Assembly: GCA_028829895.1 (NCBI GenBank)
Contig: CM054179.1
Coordinates: 96,716,875 to 96,780,874 of the forward strand
DNA from: Sinotaia quadrata
Lineage: Eukaryota > Mollusca > Gastropoda > Architaenioglossa > Viviparidae
Direction: 5' to 3'
Length of the DNA: 64,000 nt
Positions 12,725 through 23,224 of this stretch are shown in pieces. The notes under the pieces are model-generated. The model did not search any database and had not been told where the DNA came from. It was given only the letters and a program-made list of their open reading frames with translations. Made by a program: the position numbers and the translations under genes. Position 1 is the stretch's first letter, and every line of letters starts with the position of its first letter.

Positions 12725-13080
12725 AGATTTCCACTCAACAAGGGTTTTTTTTCAAGTTAGCATTAAAATTTCTCCTATATAAACCAGAGGTTGTAAGGTA
12801 GTCCTCCAATATAAACCAGAAGATGCCCCTACAGTACAAACTCATATCTCATTCCAAAAATGTTTCTTGTCAAGGTAATACTAGAATTTTCAAAAAAAAT
12901 AAATGAGCTGAAGCCCTGGCTCAAGAACTCAACTGCTGCTCAAGGTATTTCTTGTCAAGGTAATACTAGAATTTTCCAAAACATATATGAGTTAAAGCCC
13001 TGGCTCAAGAACTCAACTGCTGCTCAGCAAGATATTTCTTGTCAAGGTACTATTAGAATTTCCCAGATATTAACTAGAAT
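12725..13080. repeat. About 95-bp degenerate tandem repeat
   Basis: Copies share TTTCTTGTCAAGGTAATACT and GCCCTGGCTCAAGAACTCAA. The clearest pair covers 12858-13045. It lies in the intron between exons 27 and 28. Confidence 0.85.
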
Positions 13081-13424
13081 TAACCACAGACTCTAATTCA
13101 GATATGGCTATACATGGTGTTATTTGCCAAATTAATACATGTATTAGCATTTCCCATTAAAAGAAACAACCAATTACAGTTAATCCTAGAACTCACTAAC
13201 TGAGAGGCAACTCAACTACACCTTATACATACAAACTTTCACTTTAGAAATATTTAACTAGTAGGAATTTCGAACACACAGTGCCCACAGGCATCAAAGC
13301 CTTTTATAAAATGCCAATCACTGAATTTCATAACATAGCATATAGAGCATAGATTTCATGACATTTGGGGGGGGGGGTAGGCGTCACGGCTTACATGGAT
13401 TGGGTAGTGTCTGGCATATCTTCA

Positions 13425-14165
13425 TAAACTCACAAGTGTGTTTCTGGACAAAACAAGGAAACCTCTGGACTAGTCTATAAACTGAGGCATTTACTGAATT
13501 CAACATTCATTTACTTTTTATTATAAGTGGACTTCTGGACTAGACTATTTACTGAAGCATTTACTCAATTCAACATTTATTAACTTCTTATTGTAAATAA
13601 AGTGGACTTCTGGACTAGTCTATTTACTGAGGCATTTACTCAATTCAACATTCACTAACTTCTTATTGTTAAGTAAAGTGGACCTCTGGACTAGTCTCTT
13701 ATTATAAGTGGACCTCTGGATCAATCTACTTACTCAATTCAATATTCATTAAATTCTTATTAAATGTAAAATGGAACCCAAATAATGACTAGCTCACATA
13801 CCAGATGGCCTCCTTGTGGCTCCCCATTTGTCTGCATAGCAACCAAAACCTCCCATAGTGACTGACTTTTGAAGAAAAATGACTGATTTAATGCCCATCC
13901 ACACAGTGACCAAATCAAATGTGACCAAATCTACATGATGACTGATTTAATGCCTGTCTACACAGTGACCAAATCTACATGACAACTGATTTAATGACCA
14001 TCTACACAGTGACCAAATCAAACAGTGACCAAATCACAGTGACCAAATCTACATGATGACTGATTTAACGCCTGTCTGCACAGTGACCAAATTACAGAGT
14101 GACCAAATCAAACAGCGACCACATTTGCATGATGACTGATTTAATGTCTGTCTACACAGTGACCA
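13425..14165. repeat. Two adjoining tandem repeats
   Basis: The stretch 13425-13760 repeats GGACTTCTGGACTAGTCTAT with TTACTCAATTCAACATTCA at about 80 bp spacing. The stretch 13845-14165 repeats CACAGTGACCAAATC and GATGACTGATTTAATG at about 45 bp spacing. A short (TA)n lies at 14310-14330. Confidence 0.85.
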
Positions 14166-14532
14166 TCATTATGGAAAGAATTATAGTTTTAATCAGGGCC
14201 CACTGACAAATCTGATTGCCATTAAAACATGAAACAATAATATGATTTGAAAAGGAATTTAACATCTCTCCCTCTCCCAATCTCTGTCTTTTCAGTAAAT
14301 CTTTATTTTATATATATATATATATATATAAAACTCAGTTAATCTTTTCCTTTAAATAATTTTCTATAAAACCTTGCGTATAAGTGAAGTCGTTTTTGAA
14401 GTGTTCTAAAATTTCACAAATAATGGATGGTGCCCCGCATTCAAACTGTTTTTAAAATTGTGGCAGTTTTACATAATTTGATTACTGCATATGAGTGTAA
14501 TTAATTTAATTTCTCTGTATTCAAACAAATAC

Positions 14533-14676
14533 CTTCACAAACGTTGCTATAGCCACTCCAGGGCTGATAACCTTCACGACAACTGCAACCCATGGTTCCA
14601 TTTCCATAGCTGGTACATGTGGTCGATGCATGGTGACAATCATTATTGCGATCAAAGGTGCAGAGGTCGTAATTTT
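14533..14676 (-). CDS. Exon 27: EGF-like domain after SEA
   Basis: The exon is 144 bases, phase 1-1, with a TTTTACAG acceptor and an AAG|GTATTT donor. It encodes ENYDLCTFDRNNDCHH, CTSYGNGTMGCSC and REGYQPW to VC. Six cysteines are in EGF order, but the loops differ from the calcium-binding type. Confidence 0.9.
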
Positions 14677-15326
14677 CTGTAAAAGTTAAATTTCAAAATG
14701 TCTGAAATTTTAATAAGACCATTCATGGTATTCACACTTTAGACTTAGTATTTCTAATAATTTGTCTCAAAAGTTAAAAGAATAAAAGAAATAAGAATTG
14801 CCATAATATTTGTACTAAATTATTATTTATATACATTAGGTGGTAGTTGTGAACACTGGTTTAGACACAACAGCTTTGCTGAGTAAAAATTCATTTTTGG
14901 GCTATTTACTGAAATGCATATTTTAAAATTAGAATTAAAAATGGATTCATTTCATGTTGGTTTACTGGACAATATGTCATTATCATGGAATTTAAAAAAT
15001 GATTTCTTTCTTGTCTGTTTATTGGAATACATTTTCCTTTATTAGATTTTTTGTAAATTGCTCTATTTCTTGTTTGTTTATTGGAATTACTTTTATTAGA
15101 ATAAAAAAATTAATTCTTTCTTGTGAGCAATGCTTTTATATCAAGTGTATGAACATGTTGCAAACTATTTCCCAAGTGATTTTATTGCACTAATTCTCAA
15201 TTTGAAACAGAGGATGTCCTCATCTTTTAAACACACTATAACATTTGTAAAATGTAAAACAATTTAAGTAGAAGTTACACACATGTGCACACAGAAAATA
15301 ATTTGGGCAGACTTGTTATTCCTCAC

Positions 15327-15508
15327 CTAGGAATTTGGACTGAGTTTTCATAACTCCAATCATTGATCCAAAGGTGCAATAATCATCAGCACAGTTTGAA
15401 TTAAAACCAGCAGTTAGAGCGTCATTTAAGCTAGTGATATTTACTATTCCATTCAGATACACCTGGAAGGTGCTGTTAATTGGTGATGATTCAGCACTTC
15501 GCCTTCTC
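15327..15508 (-). CDS. Exon 26: SEA domain, C-terminal part with basic cleavage motif
   Basis: The exon is 182 bases, phase 2-1, with a TTACACAG acceptor and a TAG|GTGAGG donor. With the preceding codon it encodes RRRRSAESSPINS, then STFQVYLNGIVNI. The basic run sits in the loop between the two SEA strands, where mucins such as MUC1 have the self-cleaving GSVVV. No GSVVV is present. Furin-type cleavage after RRRR is inferred. Confidence 0.85.
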
Positions 15509-15754
15509 CTGTGTAATTGGACAACAAGCCAATGACAAAATTATTCACTAGCAAGTTTGTAAATTAGTCACAAAACCCCAACTATTAATAATCATTCTCT
15601 TTATTTCTTCATGTATTTTAAAAAGTCAGTTAACACTCAACCTTGCAATGAGTAAATTCATTCATATATGTCAATGCTAATTGCAATTAATACCAATCTA
15701 CATTTAGTACAGCTAGCAGTAAACGTATATTTTTTCAAATGAATATAATTGAGT

Positions 15755-16015
15755 CAATCAGTTACTCGTGACAGCAAACAATCATAATGACTACAATCAT
15801 AAAAAAATGAAAGAAGGTCAATCGTAATGACACAAGGTCAATCATATGAACTACAAATGTAATATAATTCTAATGATACACAGTCAATCAATTATGGTAT
15901 ACTATCAATCATAATAATACATAATCAATCATAATGATATACAGTCAATTAATCATAATGATACACAGTCAATCAATCACAATAACAGAATCAATCTAAT
16001 TACTACTGATTAAAT
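15755..16015. repeat. Short degenerate CAATCATAATGA repeat
   Basis: Repeated words CAATCATAATGA and TACACAGTCAAT recur irregularly in the intron between exons 25 and 26. Confidence 0.7.
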
Positions 16016-16279
16016 CAAAATGAATGCAGCATGTGCTTTTTCTGCTTTCCAATATCAATTTTTTACTCTGAATTGCTCAAATTTTAAAACGTTTTTGTTC
16101 TTTTTATTTAGGTTCTGTCTTTTGTGTGCCTGCATGTGTTTGTGTGCTTGTTCATGTGTTGGTATTTGTATTCTTGTGTCTGTGTGCCTGATTTGTGCAC
16201 CCATGTTTGTATGACTGCATTATTAATGCATGTAAGGCAAGCTATCCAAAATTTTGTGAGAAATTCAAAACGACTTTAC

Positions 16280-16359
16280 CTCTTATTTCCTAGCCACTCT
16301 AACTGAATAACTTCCACATCAATGAGATATGGGATAGATTTGTTCAATGTGCTGAAGAT
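16280..16359 (-). CDS. Exon 25: SEA domain, middle part
   Basis: The exon is 80 bases, phase 0-2, with a TTCTTCAG acceptor and an AG|GTAAAG donor. It encodes IFSTLNKSIPYLIDVEVIQL and EWLGNKR. The VEVIQLEWLG strand matches SEA strand 2. The exon ends inside the third codon of a KRRRR run that is completed by the next exon. Confidence 0.84.
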
Positions 16360-17334
16360 CTGAAGAAAATAGCAAAAGCCAAATGTGAGAGTACTGAATG
16401 GAATACATAATTTTATTTCAATCTTATTTAAAACCAACACCTTGTAAATACTATTATATGTTTGATCTAAGAATCAATCGTACTGATAACAAGCCTAAAT
16501 GTTCCCTTGAGCCCTGCACATCTTTTATAATCTTGTATACTTTTGTAAGGTTTTGGTATCTTTTTAAATCTTGTAATCTTTTGTAAAATGTGGTATATTT
16601 TAAAATCATATAAATGTATTTAACCTTAATCTCCTTGCTCCACAGTATTTGACAGTTTGTACTTTAAATCCTGATTTATATCAAGGGCAGATAACTGGGA
16701 AAGATGCAGATTAATATGATCAGCTATCAATTCTTGATGATTTAACTTCTTTAACATTTGTAATAAAAATACAAAAACAATTATTTTAATTTTCAAGAAA
16801 ATTTTCATGTTTTATGCTAAGATACTTGCTTTCAAAATAAAAAAAAAATGAATGACAGAACATGAAAATAAATCAAAATCAGAAGAGAAAAGTCTCATTT
16901 ATCTTTCCTTTACTATAACTACCATTTATTGCTTTGAGACCCAGCCTGGGGGGCAAGGCAAGAAAGACAACCACCCTGTGACCTGTGTTTTGGAGACCCT
17001 GTACAGAGGAATGGGGGAGCAAATGATTGCCCCTGCCAACTATGCCAGGATCCCACTTAGGCTGTCCTGCCATGGGCCCTGCAGCCCTTAAAGTTGAACT
17101 TGATTATTTCCACCATGGTTGTATCAATGTTTACCTTTTGTTCATAACAGTAAAGGGGTTAACATAAGCCTGCAGTGAAGGTATCAAATATGGGAAAGTC
17201 ACTGAAAGCAGTGTTGATATTTGTAAAGTTGAAATGTATGTATCAATACCTGAAATATATAAAGCCATAAAATTCAGACAAGCTATACAAATCATTGAAT
17301 GGAGCACAGAGGCACCACATACCTCTTTTTTCAC

Positions 17335-17444
17335 TTTCTTTGCAAGAAATATAAAGGTTGGTGATCCTGTAGTTAGATTAGATGATGAGTTAATATCATT
17401 AAGATATGCTGAAAACACCAACTGTCCTCCAAACACAGATTTTA
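17335..17444 (-). CDS. Exon 24: SEA domain, N-terminal part
   Basis: The exon is 110 bases, phase 1-0, with a TTCTACAG acceptor and an AAA|GTGAAA donor. It encodes VKSVFGGQLVFSAYLNDINS and TFIFLAKK. A first strand followed by a helix that continues into the next exon fits a SEA domain; the assignment also rests on the cleavage-loop position in exons 25-26. Confidence 0.82.
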
Positions 17445-17859
17445 CTGTAGAAGTGAGAAAAAACAATTGATATGGCAAACACTTGAATTACCTTTTAATT
17501 TCATCATGACTGGTAGAGCACACTGATAATTTTGCTACTCAAATAAATTAATAAAATAAATTGTCTTCTACTTTGTTTTGTTCTTCCCATTTATATCACA
17601 GAAAAAAATACTGTTAATTATAAATTTTTTATTTGAATATTGAAAGAAAACATTTTTTGATTCATTGACTTGATGTTTTTAATGTAAGAGTACAAAATCA
17701 AGAAAAATTAAATGATAATCAAATTAAAGTTGACAATATATAGACAAGAACACTTACTTTAATTTTTAACGTAGTTTCAAGTTTAAAACAAAAAGATTTC
17801 TGCAAAACTTGAGAATATTCTGATTATTGCAAAGGAAAATACACAATAAAACCTGTACC

Positions 17860-18184
17860 TCAACATAATATATATATACCTCAACATAATATATATGCCA
17901 CATTATAAAACATATCCCACAATATAATACATTTACCACATTATAACACATATACATCATAAAATATCCCACATTAAAATACAAAACCCCCATCATAATA
18001 CATATACCACATTATAATACATATACCACATCATAATACTTATACCACATCATAATATGTATACCATGATTTACAATACATACATGTACCATATTGTAAG
18101 ACATATGCCACATACTGTAATACATAACATAATATATATATCACATTGTAATACACATACCACAATATAATTCATATACTCTAT

Positions 18185-18259
<75 letters not shown>

Positions 18260-18970
18260 ACATCATAGTACACTTACCTCATTGTAATACATATACCACA
18301 TCATAGTACACTTATATTGTAATACATATACCACATCATAGTACACTTACCTCATTGTAATACATATACCACATCATAGTACACTTACCTCACTGTAATA
18401 CATATACCACATCATAGTACACTTACCTCATTGTAATACATATACCACATCATAGTACACTTACCTCACTGTAATACATATGCCACATCATAGTACACTT
18501 ACCTCATTGTAATACATATACCACATCATAGTACACTTACCTCATTGTAATACATATACTACATCATAAAACAGATACCACATTGTAATACATATACTAT
18601 ATCATAAAACAGATACCACATTGTAATACACATACTACATCATAAAACAGATACCACATTGTAATACATATACCACATCATAGTACACTTACCACATTGT
18701 AATACATATACTACATCATAAAACAGATACCACATTGTAATACATATACCACATCATAGTACACTTACCACATTGTAATACATATACTACATCATAAAAC
18801 AGATACCACATTGTAATACATATACTACATCATAAAACAGATACCACATTGTAATACATATACCACATCATAGTACACTTACCACATTGTAATACATATA
18901 CTACATCATAGTACACTTACCACATTGTAATACATATACTACATCATAAAACAGATACCACATACAAAAG
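17860..18970. repeat. Tandem repeat array with long (AT)n
   Basis: A degenerate ATACCACATTATAATACAT array surrounds an uninterrupted (AT)n of about 70 bases (18185-18256). Beyond it, 38-bp units with ACCACATCATAGTACACTTA run to 18970, in two variants (GTACACTTAC and AAACAGATAC). The array stops about 7 bases from the donor of exon 23. Confidence 0.93.
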
Positions 18971-18976
18971 ATATAC

Positions 18977-19096
18977 CTTCTTCCTGACAAGCAACACCAG
19001 CATACCCAGGTCGACACTGACACATGTAACTCCCCTCTGTGTTCTTGCAAATTTGTGTCTTTGAACAGCTATTGTCCTTACTACATTCATCAATAT
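18977..19096 (-). CDS. Exon 23: calcium-binding EGF
   Basis: The exon is 120 bases, phase 1-1, with a TTTTGCAG acceptor and an AAG|GTATAT donor. It encodes DIDECSKDNSC, CKNTEGSYMCQC and RPGYAGVAC. It ends in EE and passes directly into SEA. The tandem repeat of the next intron starts almost at the donor site. Confidence 0.92.
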
Positions 19097-19251
19097 CTGC
19101 AAAACGTCAAAAGTAACAAAGGTGCTAAAACAGTGATAAACATTTTAAAAATCCTGTCAAAAGAATGAATATGTCAAAGTTAGTCTTTATATATTCCATT
19201 ATTTCTCAATAACAGATATTTTACTATTTTTGTTATTAACATACTGACACA

Positions 19252-19375
19252 GGGATTACAATAAAGTGAAACACACACAAATGCAATAACACACATACAA
19301 ATGCAAACACACACACACAAATGCAAACACACACATACAAATGCAAACACACACACACAAATGCAAACATACTTC
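19252..19375. repeat. CA-rich short tandem repeat
   Basis: ACACACACAAATGCAAAC and variants repeat about every 18 bases. Confidence 0.9.
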
Positions 19376-19565
19376 ATGCATACATACACATACTGAGAGG
19401 GTGGATTTCGACCATACAGTGACATATTGCAGATGCAGATGGAAATTTAGGTCATAGCATAATAAAGATATAGTTCTGTGGTGATTTCAGAGAAAAGATA
19501 TGCTAGTATTTGATATTTTAATTAGGGTGGGTCTATTAGGAATTATTAATGCGGAATGAAGGAGT

Positions 19566-19866
19566 AAATAGTAGGAGAGTTTCTAGTAGGTATTATTTAA
19601 GGCTTCCATTTTGATTTTTTTGTACTAGTAGTTTAGTGCTTGTACACAAATGTTAAACTAGTGTGTATTATTTAAGGTTTCCATTTTGATTTTTTTGTAC
19701 TAGTAGTTTAGTGCTTGTACACAAATGTTAAGCTAGTGTGTATTATTTAAGGTTTCCATTTTGATTTTTTTGTACTAGTAGTTTAGTGCTTGTACACAAA
19801 TGTTAAGCTAGTGTGTATTATTTAAGATTTCCATTTTGATTTTTTTGTACTAGTAGTTTAGTGCTT
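19566..19866. repeat. 75-bp tandem repeat, about 4 copies
   Basis: Near-identical units contain TGTACTAGTAGTTTAGTGCT and GTGTATTATTTAAGGTTTCC. The hAT element begins only about 60 bases further on. Confidence 0.93.
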
Positions 19867-20171
19867 TTCCTGTAGCCCCTCCCAAATAGACATTTTATTT
19901 TATTATGGTCTAATCCTTTAGAGCAGTGGTCCCCAACCTTTTCATCGCCGCGGACCGGTCAACGCTTGATAATTTTGCCGCGGACCGGTCAACGCTTGAT
20001 AATTTTACCGCGGCCCGATGATGTGGGGGACGTTGATTGTTTATATTTTAGATTGTTTTGATTTAATAATTTTAATTTAATTGTATTTAAACGTGCCTTC
20101 AAATTAAAATACAGTTAAACCAAAAAATGAATATAAAGTGATTTAACATTTTAACTCACTAGAACGCTAAA

Positions 20172-20330
20172 TCAGAGAGAACCCTGAGCTTGTTTCTTTG
20201 CAACGAGAGGGTTCCATCTGGGGGTAATAGGAGACAATTACACCCGAAGTGAGTTGCTTATGTCCATCCGTTGTTTTGTTTTGGTTGCTGTCACTGCAGA
20301 AAACCCCGCTTCACACAAATAGGATTCGGA
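20172..20330 (-). pseudogene. hAT transposase C-terminal (dimerisation) fragment
   Basis: The minus strand encodes YLCEAGFSAVTATKTKQ and, after an in-frame stop, LSPITPRWNPLVAKKQAQ followed by a terminal stop. This is the C-terminal end of Charlie/ZBED-type hAT transposases (consensus YLCE.GFS....K...R). The in-frame stop shows that it is dead. Confidence 0.8.
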
Positions 20331-20423
20331 AATGGCAATACGGATTTAAGTGCTGTGGTGGCCGTGTTGTATTGGCAGGTGAGGGGGTTTACAGAGCCCA
20401 GGATAATACCACATCGTCTGTAC

Positions 20424-21844
20424 TTAGTGTGTATGTGCGCCCAGGATGTTCATTCCCCACCCTGTAATGTTCACCAGTGGTGGTGTTGTTGTCGTTGGCA
20501 CTGTTGTTGTTGATGTCCCCGGTAGCCGTTGGACTGTATGTAGGTGGGTGTTGGCGGCAAGCATTAGTTGAATTAGATCCGCAATGGGGTGGTTATAATA
20601 TCCCCACTGCATGTGATGTTGCTCCCTGTGCTGCCACCGTTGTTGTTGTGGATTCTGTTGTTGTGGCTGTAGTAGATGATACTGTTGTTGTCGTCTGATG
20701 TGTTGTGGCGGGTGCCTTCTTTTTGATTTGGGGCTCCGTTCTGTAGTGTTTCCTCGTGTGTCTGTTGTGGTTTTCTTTGTTGCAGTCCCTGGTGGTGACT
20801 CTGGCTGTGGATTGGGGGCAGTTGGTTTAGTCGTTGTTGTTGTTTCTTATGGTGTAGTTGGAGCGTTGTCGACTTCTGTTTCGGTCTTTGCGTCAGTTGT
20901 CTTCACTTCTTTTTCTGTTTGTATTTTTCTTTCTTGCGTCTTGATATGTGCCGTTTGTGTGCTGGAGATTTTTTGGCGTTTCTTCTTATTTTCGGTGGTA
21001 GTTGTTTTAATTTCTTTTTCTTTGCTGATAGAGCTTGTAGTCTGAGTTTCCTTATTATCTGTTGTGGGTTTTTGGAGTTTGCGAGAATGCCTGGCTGATT
21101 TCTTGTTTTGCTGTTTGAGTTGAATTCACTTTGGCCGTAGGTGGAATTTTCCAGATGATGTTGGTGTTTATTCCACTTTCTCTTGTAGTGGCTTGTAGAG
21201 TTTGGGTGGAAACGTGGCTTTTTCCTTTGACTGTTTGAGTTGTGCCGTCTTCCTGTGTGGGTTTTCGCGTTGTTTTCTCCTTTTCTGTTTGTGAAGAGCG
21301 TGTTTTTGTTGTCGGCGTTATTTTGCAGAAGATGTCTGTCTGTGTTTCACAGTCGGTTGATGTAGTTTTTTTTTCGTGTTGCCTTGTCAGGTGCTTGTTT
21401 AAAATCTTATGGAGACCAATTGCGGTTAAGATGGCTTGTTGTCTAGTGTAAGTTCATCTTCTGTTTTTGTGTGGAAGAGGGTCAACAGAAAATTAGTGAA
21501 CGCATTTTTTAGTTCAACGTTTTTATTTTCTAGTGTGAAGGTGAAGGGGGTAACTTTTCGTATGCCCCCATTTTCGGTTGGTTTCCTGATTTCACAGCAG
21601 TATTTTGTCCAGTCTTCTCCTTTGTACTTCTTAATGTTTGCATCTCTTCAAGCCTCTTTTGCCGTATCAGTCTCAGTTGTGCTATGCGCTCGTTTGTGAA
21701 ACAGAAAGGGCCGTCCGCATCTTCTGTGACTGACTCAGAATCGCGTAAAATGTCACTTGGTGGAGTGGGCAGTAGTGGCATTTTTGCCAGCCCTGAAAAG
21801 GGCTGAGTCTTAGTGCTGGTTTGTCTGGTGTGGCGCTTTGACAT
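20424..21844 (-). pseudogene. Decayed TQT-rich coding segment captured inside the hAT element
   Basis: This is minus-strand coding sequence of unknown origin, broken by frame changes near 21620, near 21450 and near 21060, and by an in-frame stop at 20847-20849. From its start it reads: a Ser/Thr-rich beginning (MSKRHTRQTSTKTQPFSG), a charged helical piece (IAQLRLIRQKRLEEMQ), a middle with IRKVTPFTFTLENKNVELKN, a long Lys/Thr-rich region with repeated TQT or SQT motifs (21055-21450 and 20860-21065), a Gln-rich tract, and an ending around ADLIQLMLAANTHL and ITGWGMNILG. No conserved enzyme motif is seen. It is not part of a normal hAT transposase. I cannot name the source; a captured host gene, another element or an old virus are all possible. 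Confidence 0.55.
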
Positions 21845-21910
21845 GACTCTCCTTCCGGCGGTCCAATGGATGGAGTGCGTTCGTCGGTGGTCCGAAGCGA
21901 AGTGTGTTGG

Positions 21911-22005
21911 TGTGGTTGGGAAGTAGCGCTCGAATTCTTTAAAAGCAAAGACAGATGATCGTGCACCAACTGGGAGAATGAATGCTCAGACTTAATCTCG
22001 TCCAT
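21911..22005 (-). pseudogene. hAT transposase fragment, upstream part
   Basis: From an ATG at 22005 the frame reads MDEIKSEHSFSQLVHDHLS. After a frame change near 21940-21950 comes KEFERYFPTT. A '..KEFE.YFPTT' segment in this setting is known from ZBED/Charlie-type hAT transposases. Similarity stops after PTT, where the foreign segment begins. Confidence 0.6.
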
Positions 22006-22394
22006 GGAAAGTCGCACAAACCCGAAAGAAATACACCAGAGTAAAAATAAAATTGGGGGGCCCTGTACCATTTGGTCCGCGGACCGGTACCATATGGTCC
22101 ACGGACCGGTACCGGTCCGCGGACCGGGGGTTGGGGACCACTGCTTTAGAGTATGTATTAGGAAAGAGTTATATATTAAAGCATAATCATGATAGTTTCA
22201 TTTTATATTTTGATTTGTTATATAACTCTTAGGCATTTAGCTGTAATTTATATTTTAAAGTAAGGAAGTAAAAAAAACAAAAACTATTTTTAGCTGTCTT
22301 TTCCCTACTGATTGTCCTTCATGTCATTAGGAGTGTTAGTGGACAGTCCCACTCCCAATGGGCACAGCCAGTCTGCTCACTTTTATCATTATGT

Positions 22395-22640
22395 CTGCAT
22401 CTGCATGAGCCATGTATGTCCATGTCTGATTGAGCTATGTATGTCTGTGTCTGATTGAGCCATGTGTGTCTATGTCTGATTGAACCATGTATATCCATGA
22501 TTGATTGAACCCTATATGTCCATGTCTGATTGAGCCCTATATGTCCATATCTGATTGAGCTCTGTATGTCCATGTCTGATTGAGCCCTATGTCCTTGTCT
22601 AATTGAGCCCTATATGTCCATGTCTGATTGAGCCCTGCTT
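22395..22640. repeat. 26-bp minisatellite
   Basis: Units contain GTCCATGTCTGATTGAGCC with variable ends. It lies just beyond the hAT element. Confidence 0.88.
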
Positions 22641-22857
22641 GGTGTCTACATGAAATAAAGACAATGTAACAACAACCAAGTGTGTTGTCATCTCTGTTGC
22701 TATGGCTGTCATCCATCACCATCCATCATCACCATTACCACACGCAAGCATGCACGCACACACACCATGCAATTTCACAATAAATAATTGCATATATACA
22801 CCAACACAAATATTCTAAAAGACAATCACAAACAAATTATTTGCAATCATCTATTCA

Positions 22858-22968
22858 TCTATGCATACAAACACTCATATGCATGCATGCACACATGCAC
22901 ACACACACACACACACATACACATGCACACACACACACACACAAACACTCATGCACACACACATACAC

Positions 22969-23021
<53 letters not shown>

Positions 23022-23053
23022 ACACACACACACACGCACACACACACACACAA
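22858..23053. repeat. (CA)n microsatellite
   Basis: Interrupted and then pure CA dinucleotides end about 27 bases from the donor of exon 22. Confidence 0.97.
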
Positions 23054-23079
23054 ATGATGTAAAAACAACCGAAAATTAC

Positions 23080-23202
23080 CTCCACATTGTCCATTTCCTA
23101 GAGATGCATAGCCAGGATTGCAGGAGCAATAATAACTGCCAATTGTATTGATACAAATATGCTGACAAGGCTTGTTTTCAGTTCTTAAACACTCATTCTC
23201 CT
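23080..23202 (-). CDS. Exon 22: EGF-like domain
   Basis: The exon is 123 bases, phase 1-1, with a ATTTCAG acceptor and a GAG|GTAATT donor. It encodes ENECLRTENKPC, CINTIGSYYCSC and NPGYAS to the last cysteine. A dinucleotide CA array begins only about 30 bases beyond the donor. The hAT element lies in the following intron. Confidence 0.91.
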
Positions 23203-23224
23203 CTGAAATGTGAAATGTGAATAT

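Larger units (their letters stand above)
19924..22143 (-). mobile_element. hAT-Charlie-like DNA transposon with foreign internal segment
   Basis: The element starts CAGTGGTCCCCAACC and ends with the exact inverse. It is flanked by an 8-bp direct repeat CTTTAGAG (19916-19923 and 22144-22151), the hallmark of hAT insertion. Subterminal CCGCGGACCGGT motifs are repeated at both ends, as in the mammalian MER1/Charlie group. The minus strand carries transposase remnants at both ends (21911-22005 and 20172-20330), separated by about 1.5 kb of unrelated decayed coding sequence. It lies between exons 22 and 23 of the host gene, in the same orientation as that gene. Confidence 0.93.

Noticed and set aside
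17131..17478. Reading the whole 115-codon minus frame as one exon
   Set aside because: Only 17335-17444 has SEA-like sequence with proper splice sites and phases; the rest continues into the intron.
20249..21451. Several plus-strand Val-rich frames in the hAT element
   Set aside because: They are antisense to the Lys/Thr/Gln-rich minus-strand segment; GTTGTT runs are the complement of ACAACA codons.
22861..23151. Thr-His repeat frames
   Set aside because: Translation of the CA microsatellite.
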